In this document: piece by piece, positions 1 to 8,817 of the stretch
Layout: the number at the start of each line of letters is the position of its first letter
Position numbering within the stretch: the first letter of the stretch is position 1
Origin: Eubacteriales bacterium
GTDB lineage: Bacteria; Bacillota; Clostridia; Lachnospirales; Lachnospiraceae
Direction of reading: 5' to 3'
Assembly (NCBI GenBank): GCA_030533385.1
Contig: JAUNJG010000020.1
Coordinates: 1-32,148 of the forward strand
Length of the DNA stretch: 32,148 nt
The notes under the pieces: generated by a model
What the model was told of the DNA's origin: nothing
The model's input: the letters and a program-made list of their open reading frames with translations, nothing else
Databases searched by the model: none
Position numbers and translations under genes: made by a program

Positions 1-49
1 CTATATTTTCTTCTTCATTAAATGCAGGTATAATAACTAAAGTTTTCAT
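1..49 (-). CDS. Glycosyltransferase family 2, polyprenyl-phosphate type (5' end only)
   Basis: Only the first 16 codons are in the window; the gene runs off the left edge. They read MKTLVIIPAFNEEENI, the classic N-terminus of GT2 enzymes of the dolichyl/undecaprenyl-phosphate sugar transferase (DPM1/GtrB) type. The IPAFNEE motif is the start of the nucleotide-sugar binding Rossmann-like fold. A GAGGAGAAC ribosome binding site lies just upstream of the ATG, in the 22-nt gap after the DUF2142 gene, so the two are probably co-transcribed. The subfamily is inferred from this short N-terminus, and the substrate cannot be told. Confidence 0.75.
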   Translation of the reverse strand, partial: MKTLVIIPAFNEEENI

Positions 50-71
50 TTGTTCTCCTCTATTTATCATT

Positions 72-1952
72 TTATCCACAACAACCGTTTAAAATTGACC
101 ACATTTCCCATAATAAAAAGAATGCAGATGTCCCTATCAACATCATATTTAATCTATTTGCATTAATATTAGAATATATTTTATTATTTTTTAACAATAA
201 TAATACCGGAAATAATAATGGAGCAAAATATCGGCCTTGAATTCCACTGATTACCATGGAACCTACCGGGGTAAACGTAATATATAAAGCTGTACTTATT
301 AATCCCCAAGAACTTATAATACTAAACAATAAAATTCCTTTTGTTTTTTTATTTAAAATCATTTGCTCTGATTCATCATTCACAACTGCAATCACACATA
401 GAATCACAACCAATATTACTATAAAAACTTCTGGTAACGGCTTGTTATAAGCCAAAGAAGTGGTCACTCCTGTTAAATATACATTTATATTATGTGCCAT
501 ATCATTACCCACAAGACAGATATATCTAATAGGATGAGCAAAAATATATTTTATCTGACCACCAACATCCGTCCCTGGCATATTCCATTGATTCAGACCC
601 TTTGAATTGGAATACAAAAAAGTCCCAATTGCAACAACTCCACTAGACAACAATACTAAAATCTTATTTTTCCAAGCTTGCATCTTTGAGTTAAATTTTT
701 CTGATGATACAGAAAAAAACAGCAGGCACAAAGGTGCATATGTTACTTTGCACATAATCATAACTGCCAAAGCTCCCGCAAATCCAAACATTTGTTTTTT
801 CTGTATTCTACCATTCTGCACTATCATGTTGATCCATAACGTCATTGCAAAAAAACCGGCAGCCAAAGTGTATGTATCTGCTGAATAAGCCGTTGTTAAA
901 AATATCAACGCAGGAAGTAAAGCAAGCAAAAATAATATCTTCTTTCCAAATTTTATATTTTTAATGCACCAAGCCGTAATTGCCACATAACCCAACATAG
1001 ATATAATACGCCCTAAATAAAACGTCCCTATAAACGGAAGATGCAACATTCTCCCTATTAATATGCCCAATCCTCCCATTATATATGGTACAAAAGGATA
1101 CGTCGATGCCGTAGAAATAAAATACTCTTTATTTGGATATTCCGTCGAAGAGAATTGCCTTACATAACTACTTTTTTCTTTATTATTTTGATGTACTGGA
1201 TATATTTTTTCTAAAAATTTATCCGCATTATCTATCCAAAAATGTTCAACCTCGTTCCTCAATCCAAAATCGAACCTTGATACTTCATATGCCCGTATAA
1301 AGTGTTCTTTTTCATCATAGGAATAATGCATAGGATTCATAATGCAAATATTCAATCCAACTGTAACAGCTAGCAGTACAAAGGCAATATGAAGATTCTC
1401 CGACAACTTTTCTCTATATGTCACCAGAACAAAAGCCAACATAAAAGAAGAAATCAATGCAAATATCCTGTAATAATTTACTTCTATGTTATCTATGACA
1501 CTCACTTTCCCTAAATGAAGTTTGTGAGACAAATCATTTTCCATAGTGGCCACCGGAACAAATCGAACATTTTCCAGATTATCTTTAACTTCTATTATTG
1601 CATTATTTTTACCAACCTTACGGACCTTCTGTATTTTCTCTTTTACAATGTGGTCTCCATCCATATGCTGTATAGACAATCCATACCCTTGCTTTCCTTT
1701 TATGTCTATCGACAGGTACCCGCAATATCCCTTTTCTTCTATCTTAAAATATGGATTCTCTCCAACTATCTTTAACCTTCCATTTCTATCGGTTATGTCC
1801 TGATATTTTATTTTGTCATTTAATACTGTGCCAAGAGTAATCTTGTCATTCGTCCAGTATTTATAATTACAGGCAAAAACATCTATAAAAACGCTACTGG
1901 CAACCAATATTAAAAAAATAATCATTTTATTCAATATTTTTTTATTCTGCAT
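72..1952 (-). CDS. DUF2142 family polytopic membrane protein (probable GT-C-like sugar transferase)
   Basis: A 626-residue multi-pass membrane protein. One hydrophobic segment (about residues 10–28) is followed by an extracytoplasmic stretch (about 30–155) and then roughly ten or more hydrophobic helices. The motif MNPMHYSYDEKEHFIRAYE in the first large loop matches the DUF2142 signature, an acidic DE…H loop as in GT-C lipid-linked sugar transferases. A ribosome binding site AGAGGAT precedes the ATG. It is the penultimate gene seen in the polysaccharide locus, directly upstream of a GT2 of polyprenyl-phosphate type. I infer that it moves a sugar from a lipid carrier onto the polymer outside the membrane. 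Family membership is fairly sure; the activity is inferred. Confidence 0.8.
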   Translation of the reverse strand: MQNKKILNKMIIFLILVASSVFIDVFACNYKYWTNDKITLGTVLNDKIKYQDITDRNGRLKIVGENPYFKIEEKGYCGYLSIDIKGKQGYGLSIQHMDGDHIVKEKIQKVRKVGKNNAIIEVKDNLENVRFVPVATMENDLSHKLHLGKVSVIDNIEVNYYRIFALISSFMLAFVLVTYREKLSENLHIAFVLLAVTVGLNICIMNPMHYSYDEKEHFIRAYEVSRFDFGLRNEVEHFWIDNADKFLEKIYPVHQNNKEKSSYVRQFSSTEYPNKEYFISTASTYPFVPYIMGGLGILIGRMLHLPFIGTFYLGRIISMLGYVAITAWCIKNIKFGKKILFLLALLPALIFLTTAYSADTYTLAAGFFAMTLWINMIVQNGRIQKKQMFGFAGALAVMIMCKVTYAPLCLLFFSVSSEKFNSKMQAWKNKILVLLSSGVVAIGTFLYSNSKGLNQWNMPGTDVGGQIKYIFAHPIRYICLVGNDMAHNINVYLTGVTTSLAYNKPLPEVFIVILVVILCVIAVVNDESEQMILNKKTKGILLFSIISSWGLISTALYITFTPVGSMVISGIQGRYFAPLLFPVLLLLKNNKIYSNINANRLNMMLIGTSAFFLLWEMWSILNGCCG

Positions 1953-2103
1953 TAAAATCCTCTTTCCATTCTACTGCGTAAAATATAATAAAGCAGTAAA
2001 CATTCCTATCACCAACAAATATATTTATGAGAACGAGAGTAGTTTAGTTATATACAATATAGGAAACAGTCTCTATACATAAACTCATTTGAGGAATTAT
2101 TTT

Positions 2104-4281
2104 TTATATTTCTAACAATCCTTTCTCTCCAGACGCCTTTCCATCCAATAATATCGCCATATCATATTTTGTATCCTTCAGCTTATCTTTGTCAATATAG
2201 CATTGAAATCCTGACATATTAATATGTCGTTTCGTTTTTTGAATATGCTGCAAATCTGGACGGTATATTTTATTTGTTTCCACCAATAAATTTTCTGTCT
2301 CACTTTGTAGCAACACTTGCACTCGGCCATGATTGTTAAAAAATCTATTTTTATAATAAGCGTAGCCTTGTAAAAAGACAGACTGCTCTTCCATCACAGT
2401 AATGCAATCAAACTCTGCACAAATATTTCTATCTTCATTAAAATCATTAGTGGCTTGTAACACTTTTAATGAATTATTCCCTTGATATTTTTCTTCTCTT
2501 ATTGAAAAATTCACATTGTTTTGTGTTAAATTATCATTATAGAAAGGATCCTTTTTATAATAATTTGGATGTTTTTTATACAATTTATTTCTTTCTTCTT
2601 CCAGGCGCCTCATCTTTTTCTCATCAACAGTATCATATCCTCTGCTTAAAGATTCATGATGATATAGTATAGCATCATTTCTCACCACATTATAGTACCC
2701 GGCTTCCAACAGCGAAAAACATAAATCAACATCGTTATATGCCACCGCTAAACTTTCGTCAAACCCACCAATCTCATAAAATTTTGATTTCTTTATCATT
2801 AAACAAGCACCTGTCACGGCTATCACATTATATTCTAATTTATTTCTTCCGAAATAATATATTTCTTTGTCATCATAGCCACATAAAATATGAGATGGCC
2901 CCGGTGCAATATTCACAACTCCACAATGTTGTATGAGCGTACTGTTCGGATAATATAACTTCGCACCAACCGCTCCAGAATGAGGCAATGATGCCTGTCC
3001 AAGCAACAGACCCAACCATTCGCTACGGATAATTTCAATATCATCATTCAAAAACAATAAATACTGTCCTTTCGCTATCTTGGCGCCTATATTACACATT
3101 CTAGAAAAATTAAATTCCATTTTTTCATATAAATAATGATGGCCAAATTTTTTATCTAACGCTTCATACTTTCTTTTATTTTCATCATTACTTCCGTTGT
3201 CAACATGAATAATCTCATAGTTTGAATAATCTGTGATATCATTTAATGTTTCTACACATCGCCTATATACTTCATAATTATCTTTAGACGGAATAATAAT
3301 ACTCACTAATATATTATCATCATTATGATATGTTACATGTATTTGATTATATTGAATTTCTTCGTCTGTCGATCCATTTACATTCCTTCTCGCAAAGGCT
3401 TCCTCTTTCGCTTTCCTGGCAGCCTCAAATACGTATGGCTTTGCACCCGCTTCAGCCGCAGTGGATCCCTCCCGCTGCCTCCAGTGATATAACACTTTTG
3501 CAATATGTCCAATGTTCTTTGTTTTTTCCACAAAGCGTAATGTAAAATCGTAATCTTGAGAACCTTCAAAACCAGGGCGCAATCCTCCCAATTCTTTTAC
3601 TATGCTAGCTCGATAAACCCCCAGATGCGAAGTGTACATCATCGTCATTAATGTATCCGGTGACCAGTCTGGCTTAAAATGCGGATCCCATCGTTTTTTC
3701 CCTTCCTCATCGATTTTATCTTCATCTGTATAAATAAAATCATAATCCGGATTTTCATTTAACTTACATGCCACTTCATATAACGCATTTACCGGAATTA
3801 TATCATCACAGTCCATAAAAGCAATAAACTCCCCATCTGCTACTTCTATGGCGCTGTTCGTTGCACGAGAGATGTGTCCATTTTCTTCTCTGTAAACAAC
3901 TTTAACTTTAGGATTATCTTCATATTTTTTTAAAATAGTTCGCATGCTCTCCCAGGAAGAGTGATCATCCGCCAAGCACAGCTGCCAGTTCTCATAAGTT
4001 TGCGCCAGTACAGATTCGATACACTCAATTAACATATTATCCGGAACATTATAAACAGGTATTACAACAGAAATCAACGGATTATATTCAAGCTTTTTTA
4101 CTGAATTTTTATCCTTTTCATTAGCAGCAATCCATCTTTCATACAAGCCAAACTGTGCCTTGCTTTCGATTCCTCTATTCTCCAGACGATAACAAAATGC
4201 CGTATATCCTTCTACTGCCAGTATTTTTAGTCCTTTCAAAATTTTTCTTATCTTTACTAAAACTGTATTTTTTAAATTCAT
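2104..4281 (-). CDS. Double-domain GT2 glycosyltransferase
   Basis: A 725-residue cytoplasmic glycosyltransferase with two GT-A domains in tandem. The first begins near residue 68 (ISVVIPVYN; acidic metal-binding motif MDCDD) and the second near residue 328 (VSIIIPSKDN; motif LNDDIE; then AYNDVDLC). About 110 C-terminal residues after the second domain look beta-rich and are not recognisable to me. The ATG has an AAGGAG site spaced about 6 nt, formed by the last codons and stop of the methyltransferase gene upstream (2-nt gap), so translation is probably coupled. It is a paralogue of the GT at 8818–10629. Two domains suggest two linkages or an alternating disaccharide, but donor and acceptor cannot be read from the sequence. 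Confidence 0.88.
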   Translation of the reverse strand: MNLKNTVLVKIRKILKGLKILAVEGYTAFCYRLENRGIESKAQFGLYERWIAANEKDKNSVKKLEYNPLISVVIPVYNVPDNMLIECIESVLAQTYENWQLCLADDHSSWESMRTILKKYEDNPKVKVVYREENGHISRATNSAIEVADGEFIAFMDCDDIIPVNALYEVACKLNENPDYDFIYTDEDKIDEEGKKRWDPHFKPDWSPDTLMTMMYTSHLGVYRASIVKELGGLRPGFEGSQDYDFTLRFVEKTKNIGHIAKVLYHWRQREGSTAAEAGAKPYVFEAARKAKEEAFARRNVNGSTDEEIQYNQIHVTYHNDDNILVSIIIPSKDNYEVYRRCVETLNDITDYSNYEIIHVDNGSNDENKRKYEALDKKFGHHYLYEKMEFNFSRMCNIGAKIAKGQYLLFLNDDIEIIRSEWLGLLLGQASLPHSGAVGAKLYYPNSTLIQHCGVVNIAPGPSHILCGYDDKEIYYFGRNKLEYNVIAVTGACLMIKKSKFYEIGGFDESLAVAYNDVDLCFSLLEAGYYNVVRNDAILYHHESLSRGYDTVDEKKMRRLEEERNKLYKKHPNYYKKDPFYNDNLTQNNVNFSIREEKYQGNNSLKVLQATNDFNEDRNICAEFDCITVMEEQSVFLQGYAYYKNRFFNNHGRVQVLLQSETENLLVETNKIYRPDLQHIQKTKRHINMSGFQCYIDKDKLKDTKYDMAILLDGKASGEKGLLEI

Positions 4282-4283
4282 AT

Positions 4284-6560
4284 TTACTCCTTGTATTTTA
4301 TTTTATGAAACAAATGGCGTAACTTCTTTTTTATCACACTCTCGTTTCTTTTCGCTTCCAACGCTTCCTCTTTTGCCTTCTCCTCTTTTTTCTCAGCCTC
4401 TTTCACCGCCTGCTCAGCCTTCATTTTTACCTTTTCTACTGTTTGCTCGGCCTTTTCTACTGCTTGCTCGGCCTCCCTCATTATTTCTTTTATTTTTTCA
4501 AGCATCCGATGACTGATTCTTGGCGAAAGTTTCCCAATTTCCAATTCAATATGCAGTCTCGTTGTGTTATTTTCCCAATCTTGGAAATAAAACCATGGAT
4601 CTTCTGTTTCAAAACTATAATATCCGTCTCCGACTTCATAACCATTTATTTGAAAATTCGGTACATAGACTCCTGCATCAGAAAACGCCTCCACTTTTTT
4701 CATATACACAATTCCACTGTGTTCCATCGGATCCAGCCGTATTGCCTGCAATGAAGAATCCACCCCGATATCAATACTAATATCCTCAGGAGACGTATAA
4801 GTAACTATTTTTTTATCCCTCTCATTCATCCCTAAACCATAGTCAAAATATATACTCACACCATATTCCTCTGGTGTTTTCTCCAAAATCCATTCATCCA
4901 TTCTGTATTTTGGTTTAATAATTTTAGAATCTGCAATTCTTACTTCGCCACAATACACATATTCCATGAAAGATTGATCCATCTTATAGAACATTGCCTG
5001 CTCATCTTCTGATATTTCAAATAATGCATATAATTTAGACTTATCATAGCCCTGAGGCGCCTGAAAATATAAAATCATTCTATATAAAATGTATTTCGCT
5101 GGTATAGGAAAACGGAAAGTCCATTCATAATCCAGAATATTCCAATCATTTTCCTGGCAGATAATATTGCTGAAAATCAAATCAATATCTGCCCCCTCTA
5201 CAGCCGGCTCCCCTTCCTTTGCATAACTTCCAAAAACAGATACAAATTCTTCCGTCTCACGAAATGTAGCATTGACCATAGACAAAACAATCTCTTTTGC
5301 TTTTATCATATACGCTTTTGCTTCGTTTTCTTTTCCTTCCAACAAAAGTTTTTCTAAAACGTCTTCCAGATTATTTCCTTTGACATATTCTAACGTCACT
5401 ACATCTCCATCCAATTTACATTTATTAAACATTACAGGAAGATTTTTTGCACGTTCATCTAACAACGCCTTTGCCCTCAAAATATTTTGAATATGCGTTT
5501 GGGCTTTTTTGTGCATCGGATACTTTTTAACAACCCTATTCCCCTCAGAATCTTGAATAATGTCCGTTCGAATTCTAAATTCAGGCCTTCTTTCGTTAGA
5601 GTATTTAGTATATATCACTTTGTTTTCATCAAAAACCTGCTCGTTTCTCAGAATAATTAAGAAGGAGTTAGAAAAATAAGGAAACATTTCATCCTGAATA
5701 ACAGAATCAAACACTTTTCTTTCATCAAAGAGAATTACCCTGTCATTATCCAGATTTTTCCCATTATCATTTAATACTCCTTTTTGAGGCAAATACTCAT
5801 CAGAATATATATGCAACGGAAGCTTATAATCCGGATACGGATAATAAAATTTAGCCTGATATGACATTTCTCTAAATATTTTCTCTAACTCCTTATGTCC
5901 AAAGGTAACTGCCGTATTTGTTCTTGTATATCCCTCTAATCCTTCAAAATATAAAGAAGAATGGTCTTCTTTGCACCCGGCCCAGTATTTCATACCAAAC
6001 TTATTTTCAATGGCGACAATAATCATACCATCTTTCTTCATATGTTTTTTTAATAATTCTAAGAAATGGAAAAATGGATTTTCTCCCGATAGATACATGG
6101 CCGAATATTCCCATACTCCAATCAAAGTTATGACATCATAATCCCTATCTAAATAAGGTTCTATTTCCTCAAAATTACCTACTTTAATTGTGATTCCTGG
6201 AAGATTCTTATTAAGATTGGCATTAATCAGGCTACGTTTTTTAGAAAGCTCCACACAATCCACTTTTTCTCCTTTTTCTGCCAATGCTCCTGTAATTGCT
6301 CCACATCCAGAACCAATCTCCAAAACCTTAGCATCGCTTTTCATCGGAATCCAACTGACAATATTTTTACGAACCTGAGAAAGGTGGTATAAGTATACCC
6401 AATCATTTTTTTCATTAATAATCCTTCCAAAATCCTCTTCTTTATACTGCCTGACAATATCCAGAAGCTCATCTTCTATTTTTCCATCAGAATACAAATC
6501 CTCTCCAGAGTAAAAAGTATAATCAATTAAAACTTTTCCAACAGCCTCCATTTTATTCAT
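4284..6560 (-). CDS. Methyltransferase–kinase-like–coiled-coil protein, WbdD-like chain terminator candidate
   Basis: Three parts are visible in 758 residues. Residues about 65–240 form a class I SAM methyltransferase (motif I VLEIGSGCG near 79–87). Residues about 315–540 look like a protein-kinase/APH fold: paired lysines at RVVKKY, a hinge-like LEYVKGNNLEDVL, a catalytic-loop-like DIDLIFSNII (D…N) and a DFG-like LDYEW. A beta-rich segment (about 560–680) follows, then a Glu/Lys/Ala-rich coiled coil (about 685–740) and a basic tail. The start at 6560 is chosen because GGAGG sits 5 nt upstream of this ATG; an in-frame ATG at 6572 has no such site. MTase + kinase + coiled coil is the architecture of E. 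coli O8/O9a WbdD, which caps the polymer and sets its length. It adjoins wzt. The capping role is inferred from architecture and context. Confidence 0.75.
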   Translation of the reverse strand: MNKMEAVGKVLIDYTFYSGEDLYSDGKIEDELLDIVRQYKEEDFGRIINEKNDWVYLYHLSQVRKNIVSWIPMKSDAKVLEIGSGCGAITGALAEKGEKVDCVELSKKRSLINANLNKNLPGITIKVGNFEEIEPYLDRDYDVITLIGVWEYSAMYLSGENPFFHFLELLKKHMKKDGMIIVAIENKFGMKYWAGCKEDHSSLYFEGLEGYTRTNTAVTFGHKELEKIFREMSYQAKFYYPYPDYKLPLHIYSDEYLPQKGVLNDNGKNLDNDRVILFDERKVFDSVIQDEMFPYFSNSFLIILRNEQVFDENKVIYTKYSNERRPEFRIRTDIIQDSEGNRVVKKYPMHKKAQTHIQNILRAKALLDERAKNLPVMFNKCKLDGDVVTLEYVKGNNLEDVLEKLLLEGKENEAKAYMIKAKEIVLSMVNATFRETEEFVSVFGSYAKEGEPAVEGADIDLIFSNIICQENDWNILDYEWTFRFPIPAKYILYRMILYFQAPQGYDKSKLYALFEISEDEQAMFYKMDQSFMEYVYCGEVRIADSKIIKPKYRMDEWILEKTPEEYGVSIYFDYGLGMNERDKKIVTYTSPEDISIDIGVDSSLQAIRLDPMEHSGIVYMKKVEAFSDAGVYVPNFQINGYEVGDGYYSFETEDPWFYFQDWENNTTRLHIELEIGKLSPRISHRMLEKIKEIMREAEQAVEKAEQTVEKVKMKAEQAVKEAEKKEEKAKEEALEAKRNESVIKKKLRHLFHKIKYKE
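4430..4471 (-). repeat. Two tandem 21-bp repeats in the coiled-coil coding region
   Basis: On the plus strand, 4430–4450 and 4451–4471 are head-to-tail copies differing at one base (CTACTGTTTGC versus CTACTGCTTGC). A more degenerate relative shares TGCTCRGCC at 4411–4419, which is 33 bp away. Each 21-bp unit encodes seven residues (one heptad), giving AEQAVEKAEQTVEK. The copies keep frame, so gain or loss of a unit would change coiled-coil length by exactly one heptad. Confidence 0.85.
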
Positions 6561-6610
6561 TCCATCCTCCATACAAGCATACAGTTCCCCTGGGCATTAA
6601 CGATAGTTGC

Positions 6611-7957
6611 TTACTCTACAGTAACATCGGAAAACATGTCAAAAAATCCAACATTATCTTTATCCGATATCACTCCCATATTGACTACATCGTACATTCT
6701 ATGATATACAGTGAAATCACCATTTCTAAACCCAGTACATCCAAAAGATAGCAGATAATTCCCCCTTGATAAATTCATTTTTTGAGTGAAACTTACAACT
6801 TTAGTTTCTCCTTTTTTTACTTTCAAATACATCTTCTCATACATCGTATTGGTCCCGGTTACTTCCGTTCCTTTAATATCTTTTATTGTAAAGGCTAAAA
6901 TCGGCTCATCTACCACCTGATTACAATATATTTTAAATTTCACCGTATACTTTGCACCTTTTTTTATCGTATCTGATATTTTTCCTTCTTCATCTAAAAT
7001 ACAATAGTCTAAAATCTCAATTTCTTTACTGCCATAATCGATGATTTCAGGATTCTCCGCCATATAGTCTTTCCATAGCTTCCCAGATTCTTCTGCTTTT
7101 TCTGGCGTAACCTCCGAAGAATTTATATTCTGTTTCGTCTGTTTTTCTTGCTTACTACTCTTCTTTTCTTTTTTCTCAACTTCTCCATTTTTTTTATACT
7201 TAGACAAATCGTCCTCACTCAGCTGATTTACTAACAATTTTTTGTATAAATCTACAATTTGTTTCGGTTCTCCCTCTGCTAGCTTATCTCCTTTATTTAA
7301 CAAAATAACTCTATCACAATATTTACTGATGCTACTCAAATCATGGCTTACCATAAGAATGGTCTTTCCCTGTTTCTTGAATTCTTCAAATTTATGATAA
7401 CATTTTGCCTGAAAAAAAACGTCTCCTACAGATAAAGCTTCATCTACAATTAATATTTCCGGATCAATATTAATGGCGACTGCGAAAGCAAGACGAACAA
7501 ACATACCACTGGAGTATGTTTTTACAGGCTGATAAACAAATTCTCCAATATCCGCAAAAGAGAGGATATCATCCATTTTATTTTTTATCTCTTCCTCTGA
7601 AAAACCTATCATTGTTCCATTCAAATAAACATTTTCAACCCCAGTATACTCCATATTAAATCCGGCGCCTAATTCCAACAATGCAGAAATACGACCGTCA
7701 ATTTTTACATCTCCCGCAGTAGGATTCAATACACCTGTAATAATTTTCAAAATGGTAGATTTTCCAGAACCATTTGTTCCTATAATTCCTATAGTTTCCC
7801 CTTTTTTTACTTGAAAATTAATTTGATTTAAAGCATAATGATCCCTGGACAATTTTTTCTTCGTCAAATGAAGAGCCTCTTTAAATCTATCCTTCGGACG
7901 TTCATATAGTTTGTATATTTTACTAACGTTTTGTACGTCAATAGCATATTCACTCAT
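6611..7957 (-). CDS. wzt: Polysaccharide ABC transporter ATPase with C-terminal Wzt-type domain
   Basis: A 448-residue protein that energises export of an undecaprenyl-linked polysaccharide. The ATPase domain has Walker A GTNGSGKST (about 60–68), a YSSGM signature (about 148–152), Walker B ILIVDEALSVGD and H-loop VSHD. A charged, low-complexity Lys/Glu linker (about 253–295) leads to a beta-sandwich-like C-terminal domain (about 300–448). That is the layout of Wzt proteins whose C-terminal domain recognises the modified non-reducing end of the glycan; TagH and RgpD are relatives. AGGAGGAG precedes the ATG. It lies 9 nt after the permease gene. The neighbouring WbdD-like protein would be the natural maker of the end cap it reads, but that link is inferred. 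Confidence 0.9.
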   Translation of the reverse strand: MSEYAIDVQNVSKIYKLYERPKDRFKEALHLTKKKLSRDHYALNQINFQVKKGETIGIIGTNGSGKSTILKIITGVLNPTAGDVKIDGRISALLELGAGFNMEYTGVENVYLNGTMIGFSEEEIKNKMDDILSFADIGEFVYQPVKTYSSGMFVRLAFAVAINIDPEILIVDEALSVGDVFFQAKCYHKFEEFKKQGKTILMVSHDLSSISKYCDRVILLNKGDKLAEGEPKQIVDLYKKLLVNQLSEDDLSKYKKNGEVEKKEKKSSKQEKQTKQNINSSEVTPEKAEESGKLWKDYMAENPEIIDYGSKEIEILDYCILDEEGKISDTIKKGAKYTVKFKIYCNQVVDEPILAFTIKDIKGTEVTGTNTMYEKMYLKVKKGETKVVSFTQKMNLSRGNYLLSFGCTGFRNGDFTVYHRMYDVVNMGVISDKDNVGFFDMFSDVTVE

Positions 7958-7966
7958 GGTCTCCTC

Positions 7967-8764
7967 CTATAATACGTCCGCAAAATGAACTTGCAGACTT
8001 TTAAATATTTTTGTTCCAACCACATACATCAGAATAGTCAATATCCAAAAATATATCGTTGTCCCTGCATGCTGCCAAAACCATCCATGATAAATAAAGG
8101 CATCTCTATATCCAGTCACAATATAAAACATAGGGTTTGCGTTGAAAATCCATCTAAATTTTTCCGGCAATATCTCCATGTTCCACATAATTGGAGTGAG
8201 CCAGATTCCAATTTGCAAAAGTACATTAATTAACTGGCTCAAATCCCTAAAAAACACCATCACAGCACTAGTCATGTATACGAGGCCTGTCAATAAACAA
8301 AACAAACTAAATGAATAATAAATTACCTGTACGATATGAATGGATGGCATATGTCCAGTTATGATGAACACCGCTATCACGAAAGCAATAAAAAATAAAT
8401 GAACAAACAATGCAGATAATATCTTCACTATCGGAAGAATATCTATTCTAAATACTACCTTTTTCACCAGATAACTATATTCCGTCAACGCTGAGGTTCC
8501 ACCCAGCAAAGCCTCCTGGAAAAAAAACCACGGGATAATTCCCGCCATTAACCAAAGCGCAAATGGGAAATCACTAACAGCTGGAGATTTCAAACCTACT
8601 GTAAACACAAACCAATATACAAGTACCGTCACCACCGGCTGTATAAAGGCCCAGGTAATACCCAGATAAGATCCCGCATATCGCGTTTTAAAATCATTTT
8701 TCGCTAAATTCCCTATTAAAGTTCTATTCCTGTACATATTTAGAAAAAATTCCAATATATTCAT
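7967..8764 (-). CDS. wzm: Polysaccharide ABC-2 transporter permease
   Basis: A 265-residue ABC-2 permease of the Wzm/TagG/RgpC type with about six hydrophobic helices. The N-terminal amphipathic stretch ends in NDFKTRYAGSYLGITWAFIQP, a signature of the family, with VYWFVFTVGL, LPIVKILSALFVHLFF and WLTPIMWNMEILPEKFRWIFNAN further on. The length is typical. It is paired with the ATPase 9 nt downstream. The pair would flip a completed lipid-linked polysaccharide across the cytoplasmic membrane. The gene starts 53 nt after a GT2 gene and is part of the same minus-strand run. Confidence 0.93.
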   Translation of the reverse strand: MNILEFFLNMYRNRTLIGNLAKNDFKTRYAGSYLGITWAFIQPVVTVLVYWFVFTVGLKSPAVSDFPFALWLMAGIIPWFFFQEALLGGTSALTEYSYLVKKVVFRIDILPIVKILSALFVHLFFIAFVIAVFIITGHMPSIHIVQVIYYSFSLFCLLTGLVYMTSAVMVFFRDLSQLINVLLQIGIWLTPIMWNMEILPEKFRWIFNANPMFYIVTGYRDAFIYHGWFWQHAGTTIYFWILTILMYVVGTKIFKSLQVHFADVL

Positions 8765-8817
8765 TTCTCACCTATTATAAGTGCAAAACTTATTTTGCAT
8801 CCTTCCTTGATTTTACT

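Noticed and set aside
1953-2103. Promoter inside the gap between the two leftmost large genes
   Set aside because: TTGGTG with TATTAT has 19-nt spacing and poor matches; the gap is A/T-rich enough to give such hits by chance.
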